Shown piece by piece: positions 24,222 through 32,217 of a stretch of DNA of 64,000 nucleotides. How positions within the stretch are numbered: position 1 is the first letter of the stretch; the number at the start of each line of letters is the position of its first letter. This DNA is from an uncultured Clostridia bacterium (GTDB lineage: Bacteria > Bacillota > Clostridia > Christensenellales > Aristaeellaceae). The translations under genes and the position numbers were made by a program. The notes under the pieces are model-generated. The model did no database searches and was not told the DNA's origin. It saw only the letters and a list, made by a program, of their open reading frames with translations. Location: contig CALCUD010000002.1 in NCBI GenBank assembly GCA_937906775.1, forward strand, positions 69,306 to 133,305, in the 5' to 3' direction.

Positions 24222-25679
24222 TCAGTTGTCTCCGCGATGATAGCGGATCTTCATATGCTCGGAGGCATTGTTCAGGAGTTTTTTCAATGCGTTGTCGGAT
24301 TCCTTCCGGACGGCGTCGGCGATCTTCTGATTCGCTTCCAGCAACAGTTTCGCGTCTCCGGAGGAGATGAACTTCGCGTCGTATTCATTCAAAAGTTTCT
24401 GACTCTTGTTCCAGACGGCGGAAACATACCGTTCATCATGGATCAGAGCGGAGAAATACTGCGCGTCTGTCAGGGTGGCGATCAGACGGCTCTGCCAGTA
24501 CATGTGATCCGTGGATACCGTTTCTTCGGTCCCGCTGATATAGGCCGGCAGGGAATCCACATGGCTGTAGAAGGGGAAACAGGCGGTAAAACCGCTGCCG
24601 CCCATGGAGAACCACTCAATTCCCCGGATTTCTTCCGGCATGTTTCCGCGGATCTGCATGATGCCGCAGACATCGCTGTTCGGAACGCCGATCGTACGGT
24701 ATTTTCCATGGAAGGGCGCGGATTTGTCGTAAGGATTATAAGGCGTACCCTGATAATACGAACCCAGCAGATACCGGATATCTTCCACGGAGACCTTTTT
24801 TTCCGGAACAAGCGTCCAGGGAATGTCATTGCTTTCGGGCGTGAAATCGGCGTCGGGACCGTCCCAGCGGAATGAACGCTCCAGGAACCAGCGGGCCATG
24901 AACCAGGCCCGGGGCGTGTTATAGATATGATCGGAATCCGCACGGGAGCCGAAGGCGAGACGGGGATTGAAAACCCCGGCTTTTCCGGTGTACAGGCAGT
25001 ACTTCTCCGTGAATTCTTTTAAATCGGCGGAGCAGAGGTTTTCCGCCTTCTTTCCGTAGGCGTCTTCAAAGTCGAAACGGTCAAGGCCGAACTGATTCGG
25101 CATGATGACCACGCTGTCATCCGGAACCTTGCGGGCGATCCAGTGATGTCCTCCGATCGTTTCGAGCCACCAGATCTCATCCTTGTCGGAGAAGGCCATA
25201 CCGTTCGGCTCGTAGGTGCCGTATTTTTCCAGAAGTCCGCCGACGCGGAGAACGCCTTCCCGGGCGCTGTGAATATAGGGCAGGACAAGCGTAACCAGAT
25301 CTTCTTCGCCGATCCCGCCGGGGACTTCTTTTTTTCTGCCTTCTCTTTTCTGATATTCCACATACGGATCCGCGCCGAGAACGCGGGGATTTGAGGTCAC
25401 GGTTTCCGTGGCAGTCATGGCGACATTCGCCGCGTTGATCCCGCAGGCCGGCCAGACACCGTTGGTTTTCGTCACATTCGGCGCCGCGGTATACTGCATG
25501 GGATCGTCGGGAAGCTCCACCGTCAGGTGAGAGATCACGGTCCTGTAGGTTTTTTTCTGCTTCCGGGGAGGAATCACCAGAATCCGTTTCGGTTCGAAAG
25601 CGCCGTCATCATTGCGGGAGATGATGGTCGAACCGTCGTTGCTTGCGTTTTTTCCGACAAGAATCGTTGTGCAGGGCAT
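24222..25679 (-). CDS. C69 family dipeptidase (PepD type)
   Basis: 485 residues, an N-terminal nucleophile hydrolase. The protein begins MPCTTILVGKNASNDGSTII, so Cys3 becomes the catalytic nucleophile after trimming of Met-Pro, as in Lactobacillus PepD-like enzymes that lack a long propeptide. Further family phrases are SRNDDGAF, GINAANVAMTATETV, REGVLRVGGLLEKYGTYE and DEIWWLETIGGHHWIARKVP. It cleaves dipeptides in the cytoplasm; there is no signal peptide. An AAAAGGAGTC site precedes ATG 25679. Length fits the family (~470-490). Confidence 0.95.
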   Translation of the reverse strand: MPCTTILVGKNASNDGSTIISRNDDGAFEPKRILVIPPRKQKKTYRTVISHLTVELPDDPMQYTAAPNVTKTNGVWPACGINAANVAMTATETVTSNPRVLGADPYVEYQKREGRKKEVPGGIGEEDLVTLVLPYIHSAREGVLRVGGLLEKYGTYEPNGMAFSDKDEIWWLETIGGHHWIARKVPDDSVVIMPNQFGLDRFDFEDAYGKKAENLCSADLKEFTEKYCLYTGKAGVFNPRLAFGSRADSDHIYNTPRAWFMARWFLERSFRWDGPDADFTPESNDIPWTLVPEKKVSVEDIRYLLGSYYQGTPYNPYDKSAPFHGKYRTIGVPNSDVCGIMQIRGNMPEEIRGIEWFSMGGSGFTACFPFYSHVDSLPAYISGTEETVSTDHMYWQSRLIATLTDAQYFSALIHDERYVSAVWNKSQKLLNEYDAKFISSGDAKLLLEANQKIADAVRKESDNALKKLLNNASEHMKIRYHRGDN

Positions 25680-25759
25680 GGATAAAGACTCCTTTTATGC
25701 GTATTGATGCGCCCGGAACCGGCGCGTTTCCCCTGAAACAGGGAATTGCTTCTGTTATC

Positions 25760-25788
25760 AGTCTACGGTCACGGAGAATGAATGTCAA
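25760..25788 (-). promoter_or_regulatory. Promoter of the C69 dipeptidase gene
   Basis: On the minus strand TTGACA, 17 bases, TAGACT, about 80 bases before ATG 25679. Confidence 0.75.
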
Positions 25789-25823
25789 GGGGCGGCGTAC
25801 GGCATATTCTCCGGCGCCTTCTG

Positions 25824-26390
25824 TCAGTAATACATATCAAAACCGTCTTTCAACCGTTCGACATACATTTCGCCGGCCGCCTCGAGCGCAGGGAGCATGT
25901 AGGGACTGTTGTAACGGACCACGGGAAGACGGTCATAGGCGCGCATCCCCATGTGAGTCAGCGCCATTTCCATGTCGCCGAGGCATTCCAGCGTCCCGCG
26001 TCCGGTGCCTCCGGCGCAGGCGGCCAGCAGGCAGCGCCGGTCCTTCAGCGCGTGGCGTTTTGTTGCTTCGCAGCGGCGGAGACGGTCGATGAAAGCCTTC
26101 ATGCATTCCGTCATACCGGACCAGTAGACCGCGGAAACCAATACGATCCCGTCCGCGGCGATAAGACGGTCGTAGATGCCGCTGAAGTCATCCCTGATCA
26201 CGCAGGTACCGAGCTTGTTACAGGTTCCCCAGCCGTTTCCGCAGGCGCGGCAATGCTCGAGATGCATCCGGTTCAGGTGGATTTCCTCCGCTTCGGCGCC
26301 TGCTTTCTGAATGCCGGAGATCAGGTGAAATTTCGCAGCGGCTGTCAGACCGTCGGTATTCGGGCTGGACCAGAGAACAACAATTTTCAT
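25824..26390 (-). CDS. Flavodoxin-like NAD(P)H-dependent oxidoreductase with cysteine cluster
   Basis: 188 residues from the ATG at 26390, with AAGGAG about 10 bases upstream; the longer frame start is rejected. The fold is an FMN reductase: KIVVLWSSPNTDGLTA is the flavin phosphate loop, and VSAVYWSGMTECMKAFIDR is the isoalloxazine-binding loop. A cysteine-rich insertion (CRACGNGWGTC, then CVIRDDF) after HLEH is typical of anaerobe flavoproteins related to iron-sulfur flavoprotein. Likely cytoplasmic electron carrier or quinone/flavin reductase. A single gene. Confidence 0.88.
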   Translation of the reverse strand: MKIVVLWSSPNTDGLTAAAKFHLISGIQKAGAEAEEIHLNRMHLEHCRACGNGWGTCNKLGTCVIRDDFSGIYDRLIAADGIVLVSAVYWSGMTECMKAFIDRLRRCEATKRHALKDRRCLLAACAGGTGRGTLECLGDMEMALTHMGMRAYDRLPVVRYNSPYMLPALEAAGEMYVERLKDGFDMYY

Positions 26391-26477
26391 AACCGTTCCA
26401 CTCCTTATGAGATATATTGGCAGCATGTATTCTGTTTTCAAGACCGGCAGCGCTGATTCCTTCTTTCATCCGGATGA

Positions 26478-26507
26478 TTGACGGATACATCGGAAATGAA
26501 GTACGAT
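26478..26507 (+). promoter_or_regulatory. Candidate promoter of the DUF2087 gene
   Basis: TTGACG, 18 bases, TACGAT, 41 bases before ATG 26549. Confidence 0.5.
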
Positions 26508-26548
26508 AAAGCAGATCGGAAAAATGTGACCCGGAGGTACCCTGAAAA

Positions 26549-26857
26549 ATGGAACAGATGAATGAGATCCGCGGATATGTGGATGAGGCCGGACGTGTGA
26601 CGGCATTGCCTTCCAAGCGCAGAAAAAAGATCCTTGTGCTGTGTTATCTTTCTGAAAAGATCCCGAACGGGGCAAACTATACAGAACGGGAATTCACCGA
26701 CTTTCTGAATACGCTTCACACTTTCGGCGATCCGGCGACGCTCCGGCGGGAAATGTATGATTATTATCTGATCAACCGCAGCAGGGACGGGCAGGATTAC
26801 TCGCTCAATCCGGAACGTCCGTCGCCTGAGGAGCTTCTGAAAAAATATTGCGGATGA
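26549..26857 (+). CDS. DUF2087 domain protein
   Basis: 102 residues. The core LPSKRRKKILVLCYLSEKI...YTEREFTDFL...DPATLRREMYDYYLINRSRDGQDY is the DUF2087 pattern: a short winged-helix-like domain often found at the end of MarR/ArsR regulators or alone. The family is presumed to bind nucleic acid; no function is proven. It is an independent short gene. The MBL-fold gene downstream has its own promoter. Confidence 0.88.
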   Translation: MEQMNEIRGYVDEAGRVTALPSKRRKKILVLCYLSEKIPNGANYTEREFTDFLNTLHTFGDPATLRREMYDYYLINRSRDGQDYSLNPERPSPEELLKKYCG

Positions 26858-26872
26858 ACCGGTTCTGTTCGC

Positions 26873-26901
26873 TTGCCGACGGACGGTTTTCTTTGTACAA
26901 T
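26873..26901 (+). promoter_or_regulatory. Promoter of the MBL-fold hydrolase gene
   Basis: TTGCCG, 17 bases, TACAAT, about 42 bases before ATG 26944. Confidence 0.65.
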
Positions 26902-26943
26902 ACCGGTACCGGAAAAATGAACGACTGCGGGAGGAAACAGAAT

Positions 26944-27711
26944 ATGTTTGAACGTGTTGTGATGACTCAACTGAACGATCACCTCTGGCTTATGGATGAC
27001 AAGGGGGAGGCGACCGGATATCTGATCGCGGGGGAAAAGAAGGCGCTCGTGGTGGATACGATGAACGGATACGAGGATGTCCGCTCGATCGCCGCGACGG
27101 TAACGGACAAACCTGTGACGGTGATCAATACGCACGGACACTGCGATCATATTTTCGGGAACGTCTGGTTTGACGGGGCGCTGATCGATGCCGGAGATCT
27201 GCCGCTGGCTGAGGAACATTCCAGGATGCCTGAATTTGCGGAGGCGTGTAAAAAGTACGGCCTGCGGATGCCGCCCTTTACCGCGGTGAAGGATGGGGAC
27301 GTCATCGATCTGGGCGGACTGACGGCGGAAGTGATTTCGCTGCCGGGGCATACGCCCGGCGGAATATGCGTTCTGCTGCGGGAAGACCGGATCCTTTTCA
27401 CCGGCGACGGAATCAACCGGCATCTGTGGATGCAGCTGGAGGAATCCCTGCCGCTGGAAGAAACGATGAAGAATCTGGATCGGATCGCTTCCGTGAAGGA
27501 CCGTGCGGACCGGATCCTTCACGGGCATGCAAAGGGGTTCGAGGATATTTCCCTGTTCGATAAGCTTCGGGAGGGAATCCGTCAGCTTGTGGAACAGCAG
27601 GGGACGGAGGTTTCCGATAATGACCGGGAATATGACTGGTTTGGCGGGAAAGCCCTGCAGCACGAATTCGACCGGGACAGCGTGATCGTCTATACCCCGG
27701 CGAAGCTGTAA
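26944..27711 (+). CDS. Metallo-beta-lactamase-fold hydrolase
   Basis: 255 residues from ATG 26944, which has GGGAGGA 8 bases upstream. The zinc motif INTHGHCDHIFGN matches HxHxDH. SLPGHTPGGICVLL supplies the next histidine, LFTGDGIN the bridging aspartate, and RILHGHAKGF the last histidine. The family includes glyoxalase II-like thioesterases, RNases and lactonases. The short 'DNHLWLMDDKGEATGYLI'-style start and overall length resemble the broad cytoplasmic glyoxalase II-like group of Clostridia. The substrate is unknown. A terminator follows. Confidence 0.9.
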   Translation: MFERVVMTQLNDHLWLMDDKGEATGYLIAGEKKALVVDTMNGYEDVRSIAATVTDKPVTVINTHGHCDHIFGNVWFDGALIDAGDLPLAEEHSRMPEFAEACKKYGLRMPPFTAVKDGDVIDLGGLTAEVISLPGHTPGGICVLLREDRILFTGDGINRHLWMQLEESLPLEETMKNLDRIASVKDRADRILHGHAKGFEDISLFDKLREGIRQLVEQQGTEVSDNDREYDWFGGKALQHEFDRDSVIVYTPAKL

Positions 27712-27758
27712 GGCGGGGGAGAATCTGTACCGGAGAATCATGAATGTTTACCTTGAAC

Positions 27759-27789
27759 AGGGACGGCGCTGACGCCGTCCCTTTTTTTT
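27759..27789 (+). terminator. Strong rho-independent terminator
   Basis: 10-bp perfect stem AGGGACGGCG / CGCCGTCCCT, CTGA loop, eight Ts. Confidence 0.92.
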
Positions 27790-27798
27790 ATGATACTG

Positions 27799-27828
27799 TT
27801 GACAGCATAATACTATACGTGATATAGT
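27799..27828 (+). promoter_or_regulatory. Promoter of the PadR operon
   Basis: Perfect TTGACA, 18 bases, TATAGT, 23 bases before ATG 27851. The -10 box lies within the inverted repeat at 27809-27831. Confidence 0.82.
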
Positions 27829-27831
27829 ATT
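27809..27831. promoter_or_regulatory. Probable PadR operator (perfect inverted repeat)
   Basis: AATACTATA, 5 bases (CGTGA), TATAGTATT: perfect 9-bp arms covering the spacer and -10 of the padR promoter. Autorepression by the PadR protein encoded 20 bases downstream is the simplest reading; it resembles ATAC/GTAT-type PadR operators. Confidence 0.75.
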
Positions 27832-27850
27832 ACGCGAAGGGAGGCATACC

Positions 27851-28177
27851 ATGGATCATCAGACGAAACGGGGCCTGCTGGATGTATGTGTTCTGGCGGC
27901 GATCCGGGAGGAGGATTCCTACGGATATCAGATCATCAAAGATATCCGGCCGTATGTTGAGATATCCGAATCCACGTTGTATCCGATCCTCCGACGCCTG
28001 GAGGAGGCCGGCATGCTGACTGTCCGTTCCGCGGAGCATAACGGCAGACTCCGGAAATATTACAGGATCACGGAGAACGGAGAAAAGAAAATCGAATCCT
28101 TCCTGAAGGAATGGGAGGAGATTCTGGCGATTTATCAGTTTATTACCGAAGGAGCAGCGAAGCATGACAAAGGTTGA
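27851..28177 (+). CDS. PadR family transcriptional regulator
   Basis: 108 residues, the short PadR-s1 type. The winged helix is evident: RGLLDVCVLAAIREEDSYGY, IIKDIRPYVEISESTLYPIL, then RRLEEAGMLTVR and RKYYRITENGEKKIE. It binds DNA as a dimer and represses its own operon until a ligand or envelope signal releases it. First gene of a three-gene overlapping operon (14-base overlap with the DUF1700 gene), with a palindromic operator over its promoter. Confidence 0.95.
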   Translation: MDHQTKRGLLDVCVLAAIREEDSYGYQIIKDIRPYVEISESTLYPILRRLEEAGMLTVRSAEHNGRLRKYYRITENGEKKIESFLKEWEEILAIYQFITEGAAKHDKG

Positions 28178-28766
28178 GTTTATGGTGGCGCTGGAAGGGG
28201 CGCTGGCAGGATTTCCCGCAAAAAACAGGGAGGAAACGCTTGCCTATTATTCCGAGATGCTGGCGGACAGGACGGATGAGGGTATGACGGAAGAGGAAGC
28301 CGTTCTGTCCATGGGGCCGGTGGAAGAGATCCGGGATCAGCTGCTGCGCGAACTGCCGGTCCGGAAACTGGTCCGGGAAAAAATCCCATCCCGGAAGTCC
28401 GCGGGCAAAGCAAAAACAATCCTGCTGATCCTGGGCTTCCCGCTGTGGTTTCCCCTGCTCTGCACGGCCGCGGCACTTATTCTCGCGCTGTACATCACTT
28501 TCTGGGCGGTGCTTCTGGCACTGTGGGCGACGGATCTTGCGATCGCGGCAGGCGGGGTACTCTGTGCGATGAACGCGATCTGGCAGTTCAACGCGGCGGC
28601 GGTCTGGGTCGCGATCTTTATGCTGGGCGGCGCGTTGTTCCTGCTGGCGCTGTCGGTCGTTCTGTTTTTTGTATTCCGATGGCTGACAGGTAAAATACTG
28701 CGGCTCGGAAAGAAGATCCTGCTGGCGGTGAAGAAGATGTTTGTGAAAGGTGGGAAAAACCCGTGA
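28164..28766 (+). CDS. DUF1700 membrane protein
   Basis: 200 residues. The N-terminal ~60 residues (LEGALAGFPAKNREETLAYY, SEMLADRTDEGMTEEEAVLSMG) are the amphipathic DUF1700 head. Basic residues follow, then four hydrophobic helices (about 72-95, 97-118, 120-140, 145-165) and a basic tail. Members occur next to PadR regulators and DUF4097 proteins in Bacillota and are thought to work in envelope-stress control. Overlaps padR by 14 and the next gene by 4 bases (ATGA). Confidence 0.9.
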   Translation: MTKVEFMVALEGALAGFPAKNREETLAYYSEMLADRTDEGMTEEEAVLSMGPVEEIRDQLLRELPVRKLVREKIPSRKSAGKAKTILLILGFPLWFPLLCTAAALILALYITFWAVLLALWATDLAIAAGGVLCAMNAIWQFNAAAVWVAIFMLGGALFLLALSVVLFFVFRWLTGKILRLGKKILLAVKKMFVKGGKNP

Positions 28767-29608
28767 AAAAGATTTTGATGACGGTGTTTTCCGTGATGCT
28801 GGCCGGGATCGCGCTCATGATTGCCGGAATCTGCGGCATAAAGGAAAACCCGGGAACGGCGGAACGGCTCCAGCCTGTGACCCACTATGAAACCGTAACG
28901 GAACCCTTTGACTCCGTCTGCGTGACCGTGACGACGGCGAATGTGACCGTGATCCGGGGGATGGAGGACGAGGCACGGATCCGGGGAAGATCCGCCGAAG
29001 CGGAACCGTTTGATATCCGCGTCGAGGACGGCACCCTGAAGATTACGCAGGCGGAACGGACGGATCAGAACTGGCTGAGGGACATCCTGCAGCTGGGATT
29101 TACGAGAAGCAAACAGGACCTGAAGATCTATCTGACCGGAAAAGTCTACGATTCCCTGGTGATCCGGGGAACGACGGGATCCGTCACCGTGCAGAATGCG
29201 ATCGAGACAGAAAAAGCGGAAGTGAAGATGACTACCGGGGACATCCGGTTCAGCGCGACGGCAGCGGAACTGAACGTTCAGACCACGACCGGGAGCATTG
29301 AGCTGACTGCGATGAAGCCCGATACCGTCACGGCATCCGCGACCACCGGCGATATCCGGCTGACCGGAGTGGAGGCGAAGGAGATCGCATGCAATACCAC
29401 GACGGGGAGTATTCGCCTGATGAACTGCGACGCGGCGAAGATCCGGAGCGTTGCGACGACCGGGGATATCCGCGGCGTCCTGCTGTCGGGGAAGAATTTC
29501 AAGGCTGTCTCGACCACCGGATCCGTCCGGTGTCCGGCGGATTCCGGGGAGGATGTCTGCACGGCCGCGACAACGACCGGAAGCATCGATTTTCAGGTTG
29601 TCAGGTGA
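28763..29608 (+). CDS. DUF4097 beta-strand repeat protein, membrane anchored
   Basis: 281 residues. One N-terminal membrane helix (ILMTVFSVMLAGIALMIAGIC) is followed by an external DUF4097 domain. The last ~150 residues contain about eight repeats of roughly 19-22 residues, each built on a TTG core that mostly alternates TTGDI and TTGSI/V, as expected of a beta-solenoid. Family members sit in PadR-DUF1700 operons and are thought to sense or scaffold at the cell surface. Starts in a 4-base overlap with the DUF1700 gene; a strong terminator follows. Confidence 0.9.
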   Translation: MKKILMTVFSVMLAGIALMIAGICGIKENPGTAERLQPVTHYETVTEPFDSVCVTVTTANVTVIRGMEDEARIRGRSAEAEPFDIRVEDGTLKITQAERTDQNWLRDILQLGFTRSKQDLKIYLTGKVYDSLVIRGTTGSVTVQNAIETEKAEVKMTTGDIRFSATAAELNVQTTTGSIELTAMKPDTVTASATTGDIRLTGVEAKEIACNTTTGSIRLMNCDAAKIRSVATTGDIRGVLLSGKNFKAVSTTGSVRCPADSGEDVCTAATTTGSIDFQVVR

Positions 29609-29641
29609 TCCTGCGGCAGAGATCGGTACCTGACGCCATCA

Positions 29642-29671
29642 AAAAACAGGCTCCGCGCGGAGCCTGTTTTT
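29642..29671. terminator. Bidirectional terminator between the DUF4097 and radical SAM genes
   Basis: A 30-base perfect palindrome, AAAAACAGGCTCCGC plus its complement, giving A and T runs on either side; serves both convergent units. Confidence 0.9.
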
Positions 29672-29680
29672 ACTTTGCAA

Positions 29681-30559
29681 TCAAATCTGATCGGAATCGA
29701 ACAGGGAAATCTGGCGCTGCTTTTCCGGAAATTCGTGCAGATACGCGAAACACTGCTCCGTGTCGCAGATGATTCCGCGGCTGCTGCAGAAATCCTTCAG
29801 AAGAGCGTTCAGCGCCTTCTCATTCGGGGAAGGAAGCTCATAAGCGTTACCGTAGGTTTCGGCATAACGGCGTTTCAGTCCCGGAAAATGACGGTCCAGA
29901 GCCCGGTAGAAATATTCTCTGTCGCCGTCGCGAAGCGTGAGTCCGAAGCCGAAGGTGATGACGCCGTGAACTCCGCTGTCCGCGCACATCTCCAGCAATT
30001 CGCTGAGATTGTCCTCCGTATCGTTGATAAACGGGAGAAGCGGCGTCAGCCATACGACGGTGGGGATCCCGCGGTCATGGAATATTTTCAGCGCTTCGAC
30101 CCGTTCCCGGGTGGTGGAAACACGGGGTTCAATGATCCGGCACAGATCCTCGTCCGCTGTGGTCAGTGTGAACTGAATGACCGCCTTGGCTTTCCGGTTG
30201 ATGGCGTCGATCAGATCAAGATCCCGCAGGATCCTGGCGGACTTGGTCTGGATCGCGACGCCGAATCCATGGCGCTCGATCACCTCCAGGCAGTCCCGCG
30301 TCAGATGCAGCGATTCCTCCAGATGCAGATAGGGATCGCACATCGCGCCGGTGCCGATCATACACTTCTCTTTTTTGGAACGCAACGCTTTCTCCAGCAG
30401 TTCCGGCGCGTTTCGTTTGACTTCGATGTCTTCAAAGGCGTGGGTAAAGTGATAGCAGGTACTCCGGCTGTCGCAATAGATACAGCCGTGACTGCAGCCC
30501 CGGTAAACGTTTATGCCGTTCCGGGCGGAAAGGATGCCTTTTGCGTCTGAGAAATGCAT
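29681..30559 (-). CDS. Radical SAM protein, SplB/Rv2578c-like
   Basis: 292 residues. The radical SAM cluster is CSHGCIYCD (C-x3-C-x2-C) at about residues 22-29, followed by SRSTCYHF. GTGAMCDPYLHLEE and VAIQTKSARILRD, then the late WLTPLLPFINDTEDN, are characteristic of the Rv2578c/SplB-like branch. Spore photoproduct lyase itself repairs DNA, but this branch is broader and mostly uncharacterised. It should bind a 4Fe-4S cluster and SAM in the cytoplasm. GGAGGG stands close before ATG 30559, and a 30-base palindromic terminator follows. It is 11 bases downstream of the Nudix-GNAT gene, so 31958-29681 is probably one minus-strand operon. Confidence 0.92.
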   Translation of the reverse strand: MHFSDAKGILSARNGINVYRGCSHGCIYCDSRSTCYHFTHAFEDIEVKRNAPELLEKALRSKKEKCMIGTGAMCDPYLHLEESLHLTRDCLEVIERHGFGVAIQTKSARILRDLDLIDAINRKAKAVIQFTLTTADEDLCRIIEPRVSTTRERVEALKIFHDRGIPTVVWLTPLLPFINDTEDNLSELLEMCADSGVHGVITFGFGLTLRDGDREYFYRALDRHFPGLKRRYAETYGNAYELPSPNEKALNALLKDFCSSRGIICDTEQCFAYLHEFPEKQRQISLFDSDQI

Positions 30560-30570
30560 GTTCCCTCCGG

Positions 30571-31464
30571 TTACAGCTGTTTTTCATAGCACAGGAAATG
30601 CTGCCCGTACATTTCACATTCGCCGGCAACCCTGCAGCTGAAGGGCGCGTAGGAACGGATCGCTTTTTCATTGCTGCGGTTGACCAGAAAATGAACACTC
30701 CGGAAACCGCTGCGGCGAAGATGATCCATCATAAAAGAAACCATGATCCTTGCGATACCGTGATCCTGCATATCGGGAAGAACCGCCAGCCGGGCGAATT
30801 CCGCGGAAGGCTGCAGCGCGGGATCCCAGCAGGGAAGGATGTCGACATCCGGATCGTCTTCATGAGATATGGCCGCGATCAGCCGTCCGTTCCGTTCTCT
30901 GAGAATGAAAAGCCGCCTGTCTGCGATGTCATCCGCGATGTTCTCCGGAGCCGGATAGGCGTCGGTCCAGGGGCAGAAATCCCGTCCGAGTTCAGAACGG
31001 TAAAGGCGCATGATCTCTTCGCTGTCTCCGGCTGTCGCGGGACGGATCCGGTCCGTCATCATCAGCCAGTTGTTTGCCCGTGTCAGGATCCGGCGGGAAT
31101 TTTCAAATTCCAGAAGATGATAAGCCTCGTTGAAGGTGCAGACCTGAAGATCCAGCACATCCGTTTCCTGAATCCGCGGAGTCTGCCCCGCGTATTCTGC
31201 GAGAAAGTAAACCAGCTGTTTCAGTACGCCGGGCTTTTCCCGCATGGTATGCCTGTCGGTGAGCCGGAAACCGTCGATAAAGGAGACCCGGAGTCCCGTT
31301 TCTTCCCGGATCTCCCGGATCGCGGTTTCATGATCGGTTTCGGCGCCTTCTGTATGCCCTTTCGGGAAACTGTGGAATCCGCTTTTTTCCCGGACGATCA
31401 CATAACGGAAATCCTTCCCGGCACGGGTGAACACAATCGCGCCGCACGATTTTTCAATATTCAT
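30571..31464 (-). CDS. Nudix hydrolase-GNAT acetyltransferase fusion
   Basis: 297 residues from ATG 31464, with GGAAAGGAG 9 bases upstream; the longer frame is not used. Residues ~1-140 are Nudix: the box GHTEGAETDHETAIREIREE followed by TGL fits Gx5Ex7REUxEExGU exactly. This half resembles diadenosine-polyphosphate hydrolases (KSGFHSFPKGHTEG). Residues ~155-297 are a GNAT domain: IRPATAGDSEEIMRLY, ARLAVLPDMQDHGIARIMV (acetyl-CoA loop) and VNRSNEKAIRSY. Both halves look intact. Start and upstream stop overlap by 4 bases, coupling it to another GNAT. Substrates are unknown. Confidence 0.88.
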   Translation of the reverse strand: MNIEKSCGAIVFTRAGKDFRYVIVREKSGFHSFPKGHTEGAETDHETAIREIREETGLRVSFIDGFRLTDRHTMREKPGVLKQLVYFLAEYAGQTPRIQETDVLDLQVCTFNEAYHLLEFENSRRILTRANNWLMMTDRIRPATAGDSEEIMRLYRSELGRDFCPWTDAYPAPENIADDIADRRLFILRERNGRLIAAISHEDDPDVDILPCWDPALQPSAEFARLAVLPDMQDHGIARIMVSFMMDHLRRSGFRSVHFLVNRSNEKAIRSYAPFSCRVAGECEMYGQHFLCYEKQL

Positions 31465-31958
31465 GAGCGCTGCTCCTTTCCGTTCAGGATCTCTTCCATG
31501 GTGTACTGCTGGACAGACATGCCGATGTGAGTATAGAACCGGACGGCTTCCTGATTGCATTCCCAGGCGTGAAGCGTGATGTTGTAATATCCGTTCTCTG
31601 CGGCGTATTTTTTCGCACAGTCATACAGAGATCTTCCGATGTGCTGCCCGCGGACGCTTTCATCCACGCAAAGATCGTCGATATACAGCGTTTTGCAGGC
31701 CCATACGGAAGGCCCTTCAGGACGGATGACCGTCTGGCAGAAGCAATGTCCGAGAATGCGGCCGTCCTCATCCTCGCAGATAAACACCGGGTTGGATTCA
31801 TTGGCCAGAATGACCTTCAGTTCGCTGTCGGTATACTTCCGGCCGATCTCTTTGAAAAGATCCGGCCGCCCCCGATGATGGACGAGCAAAACCTGCCCAA
31901 GAAGCCGGTTGATCCCGGGAATATCTTTTTCTTCCGCACGTCGGATGAGCGTTTTCAA
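31461..31958 (-). CDS. GNAT family N-acetyltransferase
   Basis: 165 residues from a TTG at 31958, preceded by AGGAAG at about 5 bases; no ATG fits the domain start (KTLIRRAEEKDIPGINRLL). The acetyl-CoA loop is DLCVDESVRGQHIGRSLYD, with C-terminal LHAWECNQEAVRFYTHIGM. It is a complete RimI-like single-domain acetyltransferase. The stop overlaps the start of the Nudix-GNAT gene (ATGA), so the two acetyltransferases are co-translated. First gene of the minus-strand unit reaching 29681. Confidence 0.88.
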   Translation of the reverse strand: MKTLIRRAEEKDIPGINRLLGQVLLVHHRGRPDLFKEIGRKYTDSELKVILANESNPVFICEDEDGRILGHCFCQTVIRPEGPSVWACKTLYIDDLCVDESVRGQHIGRSLYDCAKKYAAENGYYNITLHAWECNQEAVRFYTHIGMSVQQYTMEEILNGKEQRS

Positions 31959-32135
31959 TGTTTCTTCCTGCCTTTCGGTTCCGGATAAAACATTATAGCA
32001 AAATGGGAAAGAAAAAGGCAATGCTGCGATCCGGCACTCCGGGCTTTATGATGTTTTTTCGGAACATATACAAAAAAATGCATATGCAAAATACCGGAGC
32101 TGAAGGGCCGGGAATAGTAAAAAACGTTTTCGGTG

Positions 32136-32164
32136 TTGATTGTTTTTCCTGAATATGATATGAT
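32136..32164 (+). promoter_or_regulatory. Promoter of the sensor-GGDEF gene
   Basis: TTGATT, 17 bases, TATGAT, 53 bases before the GTG at 32218. Confidence 0.6.
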
Positions 32165-32217
32165 AACTGCAGGATCTGAGAAAACATGGACATCGATAAT
32201 CGGAGATGAGGTTTTTC

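Noticed and set aside
29150..29600. Regular spacing of ACNACCGG-like strings, CRISPR-like at first glance
   Set aside because: They encode the TTG repeats of DUF4097; sequence between units is not spacer-like and the frame is open.
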